From: Amblyornis subalaris
Lineage: Eukaryota; Chordata; Aves; Passeriformes; Ptilonorhynchidae
Reading direction: 5' to 3'
Length of the DNA stretch: 64,000 nucleotides
NCBI GenBank assembly: GCA_018881555.1
Contig: JACAXG010000002.1
Coordinates: 24,019,786-24,083,785 of the forward strand
Of this stretch, positions 36,701 through 48,700 are shown piece by piece. The notes under the pieces were generated by a model. It was not told the DNA's origin and ran no database searches. It saw nothing but the letters and a program-made list of their open reading frames with translations. The position numbers and the translations under genes are program-made. Position 1 is the first letter of the stretch. Each line of letters begins with the position of its first letter.

Positions 36701-39700
36701 GGGAATCTTGCCTTAGGTGGCTATCTTTTTGGTAACTAAAACCCAGTGGACACCCTCAGCTCTTTGACAGCTCCATCTGCTCTACAAGTCCTATCAAACT
36801 AATCATGCTTTTATACTGGAAAGCAGATGGGACTTTCAGCTGGTTGTTGGTATTTTTTCCTTGCTCAGGTTCTTTGTTAAGATTCCTTATGAAGGCTTCA
36901 AAACTACCTTTAAAAATGATAGAATTGTCCTGTAGTGAAACTGTGATAATTGCTGGTAAACAGTTAATTCATTTCTTGAGAAAGCAATGTGTAACAACAG
37001 AGATGTTCCCCTTCAGACACAGGTAGTGATGTAAATTGATAGTACTCAGTTGCTTTGCAACTGCAAGGTTTGTACGCTTTTTGTTTTGGAAAATTGTAGG
37101 CAAGCAGATCAGTGATGTACTGCATGCACAAAGGAAACATTCCAATCTGGTGATTAATTCTAAAAGCCCAGTGTGTTTTCTGCTATCGTTTTTAAGTAGC
37201 TTAATGCGTCTCTCATTTTAGAATGGCAAGAGTTTCTTGGTGTTGGATGAACAGAGATTCGCAAAAGAGATTCTTCCCAAGTACTTCAAGCACAACAACA
37301 TGGCAAGCTTTGTCAGACAGTTAAACATGTGTAAGTTCCTGGATTTTTGCATTCTAGCATAGTTCTAAATTCTGTACATAAATGTTTAGCTTTAATTTCC
37401 TTTGAGCAGTGGCCCTGTGTTCTCAGGGTACTGTGCAACCAGGATACTGTCTTATCCTCAAAATTAGTAACAGGATAGTTGGGCCAGCATACTTGGAATA
37501 TCTTAATGTGGTTTTTGAGGTTTTTCTTTTCTTTTTTCTTTAAGATGGCTTCCGTAAAGTTGTCCATGTTGATTCTGGGATTGTCAAACTGGAGCGAGAT
37601 GGTCCAGTGGAGTTTCGGCATGCGTATTTTAGACAGGGCCGGGAGGACTTGTTGGAACACATTAAAAGGAAGGTTAGTAAAAATTCAGTATATGGAAAAC
37701 CTGTACTATTGGGTATTGATGAATAGCAAAGTTCATGTCAAGTTTAACTGCAGAATTGTGAGTGCAAGTAAGTTTGGAGTTCATGGAAACAAACTGCACT
37801 GCTTTCGTTTATATCTTGAGCTTGTTTAAAGGTATTTGGGAGGGGTTAACAAGGCTTTTTTATCTAACCTACTTTGCTGTCATTATGGTAAGTTTCACAG
37901 GTGGCAAAAAAGAGTGTTATGCAATATGACAATTTGCAAATGAGTATTAGAAGTGCAGAGCATGCTTTGACTTTGCCATCAGCNACATAAGAAACTGCAC
38001 GTTTATGTAGCTTATTTCAGAAGAAGGCTACTGTAAGCATTAAACTTTCCACCAAAGAGAGCAGGGCAGACCTATAAACATGTTTGTGATCCTTCTAAAT
38101 ACAACTCTGAAATATGCTCTGCTGTTACTGAGTCAGGTGAATTTAGATGGCAAATAGAAAAATGGCAAACTAAACTGGATGTCGTGGTTAACTCCAGTCA
38201 GCAGCTCAGCCCCACACAGCTGCTTGGTCACTCCTTCAATGTCAGGATGTGGGAGTGAATTGGGAGAGTAAAAGTGAGAAGACTTGTGGGTTGAGATAAA
38301 GGCAGTTTAATAAGTAAAGGAAAAGCTTAGCAAAACAAGGAATTCATTTCGTAGTTCCCATGGGCAGGCAGCTGTTCAGCCATTCCCAGGAAAGCAGGGC
38401 CCCNTTATGCATAATGGTGGCTTGGGACGACAAATGTAATTGCTCCGAACATCCCCCAACTTCTTTCTTTTTCCCCCAGTTTTGTATGCTAATCATGACA
38501 CTATATGGTATGGAATATTCCTTTGGTCAGCTGGGAGTATCTGTCCCAGCCATGCATGTGCGCTCTGATGTCTTGTGCGCCCCCAGACAACTCGCTGGTG
38601 GAGCGGGGTCAGAAGCAGAAAAGGCCTTGCCTCTGTGTGTAAGCACTGCTCAGCAGTAACAAAAACATCTCTCTATTGCCAACACTGCAGCACAACTGCA
38701 CAAATCCAAAACACAGCCTCATATTTGCTGCTATGAATAAAGTTAATCCTACCCTAGCCAAAACCAGCACAGAGTGATGCACTTCTCAACACCTATTGAG
38801 AATAGGTGAGATCTAGGTTATTGTTGATGCCTACAAAAATCAAGAAACAAAAAACCACACTTCTGAGGCAATATTAATATAGGAACTAATATAAAAGCAG
38901 GTCTTTATTGAAGGCCCTCCAGGTGCAAGTGTGGCAAAATGCACACGTGATACAGGACTTCTACAGTTTTATAAGTTTAACAAATTAGCATGTTTAACAA
39001 ATAGTGGCCAAGTAGAAGAGCAGTTGGTTAGGTAATTTTCCCTTTTGGTTCTGCCCCCACGGGAGCCTTCCCCAGCTTCTAGCCCCACATTTATTATGTC
39101 TACAATAAATGGTAAAAAAACGAGATGTCCTTGATTGACTTAAGAGGCAAGACTAAATAGGATTCCAGGAATGTGTTAGAAGGTTAGCTTATTGTTCTAA
39201 CATGTAGGGGAAAAGAGTAGGAAAAGTACTGGGAGCTACAGCCATGCATTAGGAATCCACAAAGCTACAAATATATGAAAAATATATGAAAAGCTTTGGT
39301 TTCATTGTGAAGCAGTTATGATGAACTAGAGCACTTGGAAAAATGCCTGAAGAATCCGAATGTACACAAATGTTTGTAACAACTAAAGCTAAAGTGGCGA
39401 CAGCTGTATTTCTGGTTTTGGGGGGTGTTTGATGCTTGGTTTATTATTAAATTAAATAAATAATTTGTCAACATTAGTAAGAAAATACACTTGACCACTA
39501 AGAGACAATAACAGTTGAGGAGTAAAGGGAAGTGTTTTTTCTGGATTCTAATCTTTTAAAGGTTTCTTCTTCGAGACCTGAAGAAACCAAGATCCGTCAG
39601 GAAGATCTCTCTGAAATAATATGTAGTGCTCAAAAGGTGCAAATTAAACAAACGACTATTGAATCCCAGTTGTCACTTTTGAAGAGGTAAGCTGCTTCAT

Positions 39701-42700
39701 CAGTAGCAGATCCTTAATGCTGAGTAATTCTGATACTAGATACTGGACAAAGACCTAATTTTAGGTGTTTATTGATTTCTGGTTGCCTAACTTCAATTAT
39801 TGCTTTAGGAACATAAATATCAATAGAAAAATAGCATTAAAATTGAATATGCTGATATCGTTAAAGGTAATAGGCAATGCTGGTGTTTGCAGAACTGTCT
39901 AGTAACAGGCAATTAAATAATACCTTTAAAAATAGTTCCATAATGCTGCTGAGGCTGAATATTCAAATCAGCTCTTAACATAAAGTATTCTGGGTTTTGT
40001 CTTCAAGTTTGAAGTAGTTACTATATTTAGTTTGAGGCAGAGTTGGTTTGTGCAAATTGCGTATAATACTTTCTTATGACAATTAATGTCTTTGCTCATT
40101 GCTTTTTATTTTCCTGTTGTTTTTGTCCTCATTCCCCCACTGTTTAAAATTGCAGAAGAGTTAGTGCCTATGAAAATATATTTAGAAATCAGTGTGGAAA
40201 TTCATTAGTTACCTCATTGGCAGAGAAACAGAATCTAAAATCCAAATCTAATTAGAGTACTTTTAAAATTGTACTATTGCCTACTTAGTAATTATGATTT
40301 ATTCTCAATAGTGAGAGAGATGTGTGTCACAAATTACTTTATCCTTTAAAGTATGTACATGCAGACAAGATACATGAGCATAAGCTCATGCACTATATGT
40401 CACACCTCAGAAACTGTCTCAGGACACCTTAACTTAAATTGAGAAAGTGACAGTGTACCTCTGTGGCAGAGGTCACCAATTAGTTCAAGTTTTAAGGAGT
40501 AAATTTTTTCATTTCTGGTCTTCAGTCCTAGTGACTTGAGTGGTAGAATATTCAGAGGCAGACTTCTTCTGCCTGGGAATAGTCTTCATTAGAATCTGGC
40601 CAGTCTAGAGTGAGAGTGCTCATATTTGCCCCTTTCAAATCCTAGATGAATTTGGGTTGAAAGGAACCTCAGAAGGCCATCAGGTCCAAACTGCTGCCCA
40701 GAGTAGGGCTGGCTTTGACTGAAATGACATCCAGTTACTAATGACCTGACAGTTTGTAGAGATGAGAACACAGAGTGGCTGGTCTTTGGCATCTGTATTG
40801 TAGTCCCATTAATTTAAAATAATTGAGGTAGAAACTGGAGCTAAATTAGAAGACCAGGTCCTACAAAACATGTTAATAAAGCTAGTGAGAAAATTGAACA
40901 AGTTCAGAATCCCTAACTTCAGTTGTTAATTTTGTGATGGAACTGTACTCTTAAATTATATTGGACATAGGAGCAGTTTGAGGAGTAATACCCTGCATCA
41001 CACTGCATATGAACAGCTGTTTCTAAATACTTAGTTTAAGGTTTCCTGAAAATCCAGACACCAATGGAGTTTGCTTCTCTGTGTTGAAAATTAAACTGCA
41101 AAGGAGAGGAGGGTGGTATGTTGGTTTTCTTTATTCATTGAAGCTTTTCATATTTGGTACTTACCTGTTAATATGTCATGTCCTGTTGGAAACAACAAGG
41201 CTCATGATTACAATAGCAGAGGCAGTTTTTGCAGTGTCTCAGTAACTGGACTCCTGTGAGTACTGGAACAACCAAGGTTTCTAAAATGGTAGTGTTTTAT
41301 GAAAACTGCCACCTCTGACATGCTCCTGTCATTTTTTGTCACCTAACATGCCCCTTTACTGGAGCTAATGAAGGCAACTGTTAAATGCTGATAGTTAATT
41401 TTTAAATGCTGAATGTATGGATAATAATTACTGCCAAATTTGGGAATTTTATTTTTCTTCCTTTAAAGCAGCTGGAAATCCTCTGCACGCCATTTGTTGG
41501 TTTTGGGTCTCCATTTTGTAGTGACTTTCCAAGACTGCTGACTGTGTGACATTCCCACCCCAACCCCCAATCTAAAACCACATTTCAGAGAGTTTTAATG
41601 AAGCCAACTAATTTTTAACATAAAATAATATAAATGCTTTATAACTTAGTTTTAGTTTGACTTTTGAATCATCATTTTTCAACAGAGAGAATGAATCCCT
41701 TTGGAGGGAAGTGTCAGAACTGAGAGCAAAACACTTGCAACAACAGCAAGTTATTCGAAAGGTAAGTGTCATTCATTCAAGTGTCGTGTGTGCATGAGCA
41801 AGTGCTTCTGAACTAGGAGTTCTGTGCCACATTACCTTGCTTTGCCCTCACTCAGTTTTTTGTAATGTGAAATGTCTCTTTAATAGAAAAAATAATGTGA
41901 ATGGTGAACAAATCTTAGTGAAACAAACATTCAGTATATTTTACTGCATAAGCAGAAAATACAGCCAAAGTCTTGTAAACGTTTTCAAAGATAGAGGTTC
42001 AAGAACATCACGCATCAGTCATTAAGGTACCCTTAACATGGTCCATCCATTTTTTATTACTTCAGGAATCAGATGACTAATACTCTGTGTTGAGTGATCT
42101 CAGGAAAAACTTTTTCAGTAAAAGAATGACAAGGTTCTGTATTGGAAATTCACTGCTGTTCCACCTAACTGACCCACTGACTGTATATTTCTAAAGTTAC
42201 CAGAGGAATAGACAATTGAGTGGAACCCATTGATAATATGTTAGCTTAGTTTAACAGTTAGATTTATGATCTAGCAAAACTGGTGTAAGTGCATAGAGTT
42301 TACAGATTTTTTTTTTTAAAACATATCAGAAAGGGCATCACTGAAAGCAGGCTTGTAGCAGAGACTTACTGAATTTCCTTCCTAGTTTGTTCAAGCCAGA
42401 TACGTACATTAAATCCTTAAATTTAAAACATAAGGGAAGAAAGTCTTAACATTTCAAGAGGAAAGGCAGCTGATGAATATTATTAATTGTATGTCATTTT
42501 TTCTGAATGTCAAAAATGCCTTTCACCAGAACCAGTATTTACAGATATAGGTTATGTATACAGTCCACATCCTTATATGCCTTTTGTCATTGCTAATGGA
42601 AATTCTTTTAATCATTTGAGTTGCTGGATTTCGTTCTGTGTATTTTGTGATGTAGTGTAAAAGTCTGCTCTTACCACCTGCTATGTGACTGGACAATTGA

Positions 42701-45700
42701 ATAACTCTGTGCTTTTTAGATATTATCAGCACTGGTTTTTCCATGATTTTTAATTTTTCTGAACAGCTCTGTATATTAAAGTTATTATACAAAGGAAGTG
42801 TTTTGCTGTTTATGTATAGGTTTTATTAATGAAGTCTTCTGCAATAAGATACCTTGGTACTCAAGAGAAAAAATTACAAAGTAGAGCAACTAACAAGTGT
42901 TCTTTCCCTTACAGATTGTACAATTCATTGTTACCTTGGTGCAGAATAACCAACTAGTGAGCCTAAAACGCAAAAGGTAAATACGATCCTGAAAACTTGC
43001 TGTCCAGTTGATAAACTGACAGGCCTTGTTGACTAAAACCAAAGAAGTGGGTTTGAGATGGCTTTCTTCTTTTACTCTTTCTGATGTAGGCCTCTACTTC
43101 TGAACACTAATGGACCTGCAAAGTCGAATGTATTTCAGAAAATTGTGAAAGAACCAGCTGACAGTAGCCACCATGTAAGTTTTCTGTTATGGGTACTCTG
43201 TTCTGATGCAGGAGTGCAGGTGGGCAGATGGATCAAGTGCATTGTTTTATGGGTAATAAAACATAGCTGTGTACTGAGAGCTGTCAACTTGTAGAAGTGA
43301 TAGGCCATATTGTGTTTCCTTCAGAAGCTAAATGTATTGATAATCACCATTCACTTTCCAACATAAGGATGTATAAACCAGTTACCTGTGTATTAAACAC
43401 AGCTTGACATGATCCTACTGAAAGCAGTTTGCTTTTAAGAATGGTGCTGTTAGAAATAGCACAGGTATGTTGCATTGTCATCTCTGGGAGTGAGGCATCT
43501 CTGGCCCCATACAGGGTCACGGGTCCGGTGTGTTGCTCTGCAAGGCAGCATCCAGTCCAACAAAATCATGTCATATTCCTTTTACACTGGAATGAGCCAC
43601 ACCACTGAAAGTTGTCTTCTACTGTCCAAACAATGATTGGTGGGGCAATCGTTAAAACGATATGTGTAGTGTAGCATGGCACTAGGATTAGTAGCTTTAT
43701 AACAAAGTGCTGTTGAAACGGCAGTCACTGTTTTAATATTTTTAGTTCTATTTTCTGACAGTGCTAGTATNTTTTTATTTCTATGCCTGTAGTATTTGCC
43801 AAACTCTTTTTCCTGTAGCTGTTATTCTCCAGCTTGCTCATTTACTTGTATGCCTTTTTCTATTAAACATAGATCTGTACAAACAGCTTGTAATCTCCAA
43901 GGTGTAGGAAAGCTCTTAAACTTCATTAGATCTGAAGCATTATAAGATGCAATGATAACTGTCAAAATGCTGAAGGTTGTCATCCTTTTGTGCCCTGACT
44001 CTTGTAAAAATAATTCTCAGGTACCTCTCAACAGAAATGAGGGCTTAAAACAAAGGGAACAGATTTCAGAGGACATTGTTATTTATGATGTCACCGAGGA
44101 TGTGGCTGAGGAAGAAAATCCCATGGCTGATGAAGAAAATCTTCCCGTTACACCAGAAACAAGTGAAGATACCACTTCAGATTCTTCCAAGTAAGTCTCT
44201 AGAAGTGCATGTAGATAAATGGCTTTCAGTGCTACATAATATGCAGTAGTTCAGATGTCTTAGGTAATTATTTTAGTGAAGTGGTCAGAATTATTTTGCA
44301 CTCCTGCACATACAGAAAATTCATCTGTGAATTCACACTAGGTTTTAATTTATTGATCTCTGGATTTGTTCCAGATCGTTAATTGGCTGTTGGAGTTTTA
44401 ATATCGGGAGGACAGATGGAAACTGGTGAAAGCAATCTGTATTATTGCACTCTAGTTAAATACACTGCTTGTGCAAAGCCAGAATAAGAGAAGTCTTCTT
44501 ACTTTTGGTTATGTATACAGACAGGAATGACTTCCCTTGTTTTCGCAGGTTTTTGTGAAGAATAATTTGCATGTGCTGGTTGTCAGTTGTTGATGTGGTC
44601 TTTGCATTAGGCCAGTTAATTTCAGGGGTTTGAGTTTTTTTCAGTCACAATTGCTTTGTGACTATGTTCCTTCCTGTCTGTACTCCAGTGCTACAGAAGT
44701 TTTTCCTCTTTCAGCTACAAGCAAGTTGAAACTTGGTCCAGGGATTGAGATTCAACTCTCTTCTGGAGTTGCATTGGATTGATAGGGCCTGTATTATGCC
44801 TCAAGGAATAAAACTTAGTATTTGTAGCTTGTACTTGAATTGGTACCATTGTTCTTGCTTAGCTGATGTCTCGGAATGGATTCTCTGATGGAAAAGCTTC
44901 ATGAGGATAAGACTGTGATAGAGAGGCAGTGTAACTAACAGCTACTTAAGGGTTAAGAACCAGAATATGGATGAAAGCAAATCAGTTGAGGCTCGCTCTT
45001 GGTTTTCAGGTTGCGTCCCTAGTATACATAACAAGGTTATTTTAACTACAAACCTGTCGACTGAGATTCTTTGTTAAGAGTGCTTCAGAGTTGAATCTGT
45101 TCAACAGGAAATAGGCAAAATACTGTCTGTCTGTCTGGTTTGATGGCCTTCTTTGCTTTGACCACTTTGTATGTACTTCACATTTATATCTGACCTTATA
45201 GTTGTTCTAGTGATAAAAATGTCAGTGTTGCTATAGCTCTTTAGTAGTTGGTTATTGTGGTCTAGCACAACAGTGTCTGCTAACTGAGCTGCATCAATTG
45301 TATTATCACTACAGAACCATATCAATGGAAAAGAGATATCTAGAGTATCTTTCCACATTTAGTAATAAAAAGCAGTAGAAAAGGTTATTTTCGTACAGTA
45401 GCTTGACTAAAGTGAGAAATAACTAAACCTGTGGAATAGTACAAACTTAAATGTGTATGAAATGCTCTAATTACTTTATCTCATATTACAGCTGTAGTTG
45501 TAGCTACCATTCTCCTGATATTGTAATTGTGGAAGATGATAACGAAGATGAATATGCNCCTGTAATTCAAGGGGATAAAAGCACTGAATCAGTTGCTGTC
45601 CCAGGTAATGATCCAGTCAGCACCGTCAGTGACAGCACAAGCCCACTCATGTCAAGTGCTGTACAGCTGAATAACCAGTCAACTTTAACTGCAGAAGATC

Positions 45701-48700
45701 CGGTCTCAGTGATGGATTCCATACTCAATGAAAATGGAGTAATTTCACAGAACATAAATCTTCTTGGAAAGTGAGTAGGGTGGTCTTTCATTTTTTCAAG
45801 TATTAGAACTGATTACTTGACTGAAGTAGAAAAAACTGAATAGCAGTATCTACTGAGAACTTTAAACTTACAGGCCACTGTTATTCCAGCCAGTTTGTAA
45901 AGATCCTTCTGTTTTTTTAAGATGCANCCTATGATTTTCATTGTTAAGCGAGTGAGTTGAGATGCGTAATGTGGCAGCGTAATGTTGCGGATATTGTTTA
46001 AACTGTCAGGATTTATTCTTGTCACTCCTGCAGGTGGATTAAACCCATTAGGGGTATGTGGATGCAAGAATTTAATATCTGCTAATGTCATAGTGTTAGG
46101 TTGATGTGATTCCTGTGATACCTTTTCCGAGCACCCGTCTGCTTTTCTTGGGTTCTCCTCTAAAGAGGCTAAAAGTTTTCATTTTTTTTCCAGAGGTCAT
46201 TTCTTATGAAAGACTTAGTTCATTCTAGTTCTGGTGAAGATTTTAGATGCATGTAGTACATCTGCGTAAAAGCTTACTTGAGGATTTCTCTTTCTTTATT
46301 AAGGGATGCAGCAATAAAATACTGTTTGTCTTCTAGAGTTGAACTTCTGGATTATCTGGACAGCATTGAGTGCAGTTTAGAGGACTTCCAGGCTATGTTA
46401 TCGGGACGACAGTTCAGCATAGATCCAGATCTCCTGGTTGATGTAATTTTGACTTTAAGTATTTTGGTAATAGGCTGTAGAAAACATTTGTGTGTGTTGT
46501 TGCTGTTTAGAATGGATTTAAAACAGAAATTTTTTTTTTTTCCTTTCTTCCCTTTACAAAGCAAAGCTACAAATATTTATGAATATGTGTTTCTGGAGCA
46601 CCAGTATAATTCTCAGTGCTACACCGCTGCTCAAGTGAATGCTTATGTTTCTTATTGAAGAATGGCTTTCTTAATGAAATATTGTTGGGATATGAACTTA
46701 AACATCACGAAGATTAATACTCTTGCTTTGAAATAACCCAGCACATCATCTGTGGTCTTATCAATGAACTGGGGTTAAAAAGAGCTTTCCTCCCTGTAGC
46801 AAGGCCATGCTGCTGGCTGGTGGGCAGGGTGTTGTCTACCATGAATCCCACATCCCCTCCAAGGAGCTGCTCCCTGTCCATTTGTTTCCTAACCCTAACC
46901 CTGGCCAGTGCATGAGATTACTGGGTCCTGGTGACATGGGGCTGTTGAACCTGGTGGACTACCTGTTCNCCTCTCTCCCACTTCACTGAGATCCCTCTTA
47001 ACAGCAGCTCTGCTCTCCATGTATTGATGACTCCTTCCAGCTTCGTGTCACTTGCAAACTTGAGTTTGTCCATATTATAGACAGAATTATCCATGCAACA
47101 GTGTAAGAAGAAATTGGTGTTTTCAGCAAACTGTGTTAGATGCAGTGTAATTGTTTGCTTTGTGATCAAGGTTCATGGAATTTCAAACCACTGTGCTCCA
47201 AAGCTAGATTTTCTTTGCAAAAGTAGTAATGACCTGTAAATAAACTCCAGTCCTCATAAAGGGTGGAAAAAGTACAGGGGTTATTCTCACACATGCAGAT
47301 GTATTCGTAATAGCTTTGTATTCTTAATAGCAACATTGAGATACCTAAAATTTGATGTGTTTTGTCTCATTCAGCTTTTTACAAGCTCCGTGCAGATGAA
47401 TCCCACAGATCACGATCATATCGCTAATACCAAAGTAAGTCTTAAATTTATTGCTCAATATACCCAGTAGTGAGAGATGCAAACTTCACTCATCTGTGGC
47501 TGTTTTCTTTACTGGAATCATGGCACTTTCATGCTCTGGCTTCTAAGACTTCCATGAGAATAGGAAGACTGCAGCCAAGTTCATCCTGTTAGGCTTGAAA
47601 CAGCAAAGGGAAAAAAAGAACTAATTAATTAATAATGTTCTTTAAAACTTTATTTACCTTGAGGCCAATACCTGGACATTGTACCAGTCTCGTGACTTTT
47701 TTATGCCCTGAGATTTTACTAATCAGAATGGTTTCATCTGTACTGTCTGGTGGGAAAAGAAACACAATAATAAGCAGTGGAGCAAAAATGTAGCACTTTG
47801 AATTTGTCCTGTTCACTTAAAACATTAGTTTTGGTTCTCGCTTTGTAGCCCAAGTTTCCATTTCATGTTTTCTCAGCCAAAATGTGTTACAATGGGTAAT
47901 ACTGATAATGCCACTGCATCTGTCCACAAATAAAACATTATTTTTTTGTAATAGTTGGTCAGCTGTGTTCCAGTGGCGTTGGAACTGGCTTTAAATGTGT
48001 GTTTAAGAGTTTGCTTTTGTTCCCAGATGGAGACAAAGGGAAAAGAAACTAACAAGAATAATGCTGCTCCAGCAGCTTCACAGGAAACTCAAGCTTCTAA
48101 GCCCAGATCAGGTTAGTTGTAGTGATTCATTGAAACACTTCAAGAGTTGAACATGCACTGTTGTCAAAGCCGTGTCAGTTATTTGTTTTGTCTGGTTTTA
48201 TGTTAAGCTGATAAACAAATAACCCAAACAAAATACTTGGTATTTGCTTTTTAGATTTTTGGCACTGCATCAGATGCAGAGAAACTGATGTTTTTGCAGG
48301 AGAATCTGCATAAATCATGTTATGCATGAACGTAACAATTCTTTAAAAACACATTTAAAACAAATACCTATAATGGTTTTTACTATTATTTAAATAAGTG
48401 GTGTAAGTTGGATTTTGTTTTTTCCTTCTTCATGTAGAAAGGCACATGAACTGATGTTCTGGGCATTTTTTCCCCATAGATAAGCAGCTGATCCATTACA
48501 CTGCGTTTCCACTCCTTGCATTCCTCGATGGGAACCCAGGCTCCACTGTTGAGAGTGGGAGCTTCACAGCTGAAACTCCTTCCACTGTTGACAAATCTCT
48601 GGAAGGGGATGAGCTCCTGGAGAGCAGCCTGGATCCCGAGCCCACCCAGAGCAAACTGGTGCGGCTGGAGCCACTGACAGAGGCAGAGGCGAGCGAAGCC

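Larger units (their letters stand above)
33723..37221 (+). other. HSF2: HSF2 intron 1
   Basis: A 3.5-kb GT-AG intron. The first 650 bp is CpG island. A T/G low-complexity tract follows near 34,710-34,803. An LTR lies at 35,801-36,327. The remainder is plain AT-rich sequence. Confidence 0.9.
37673..39561 (+). other. HSF2: HSF2 intron 3
   Basis: 1.9-kb intron in which much of the sequence is transposon-derived: an LTR at 38,180-38,771 and a possible second, reverse LTR at about 38,860-39,135. Confidence 0.85.

Noticed and set aside
46889..46905. TAACCCTAACCC as an interstitial telomere repeat
   Set aside because: Only two units, embedded in a CR1-like fragment, so chance is sufficient.
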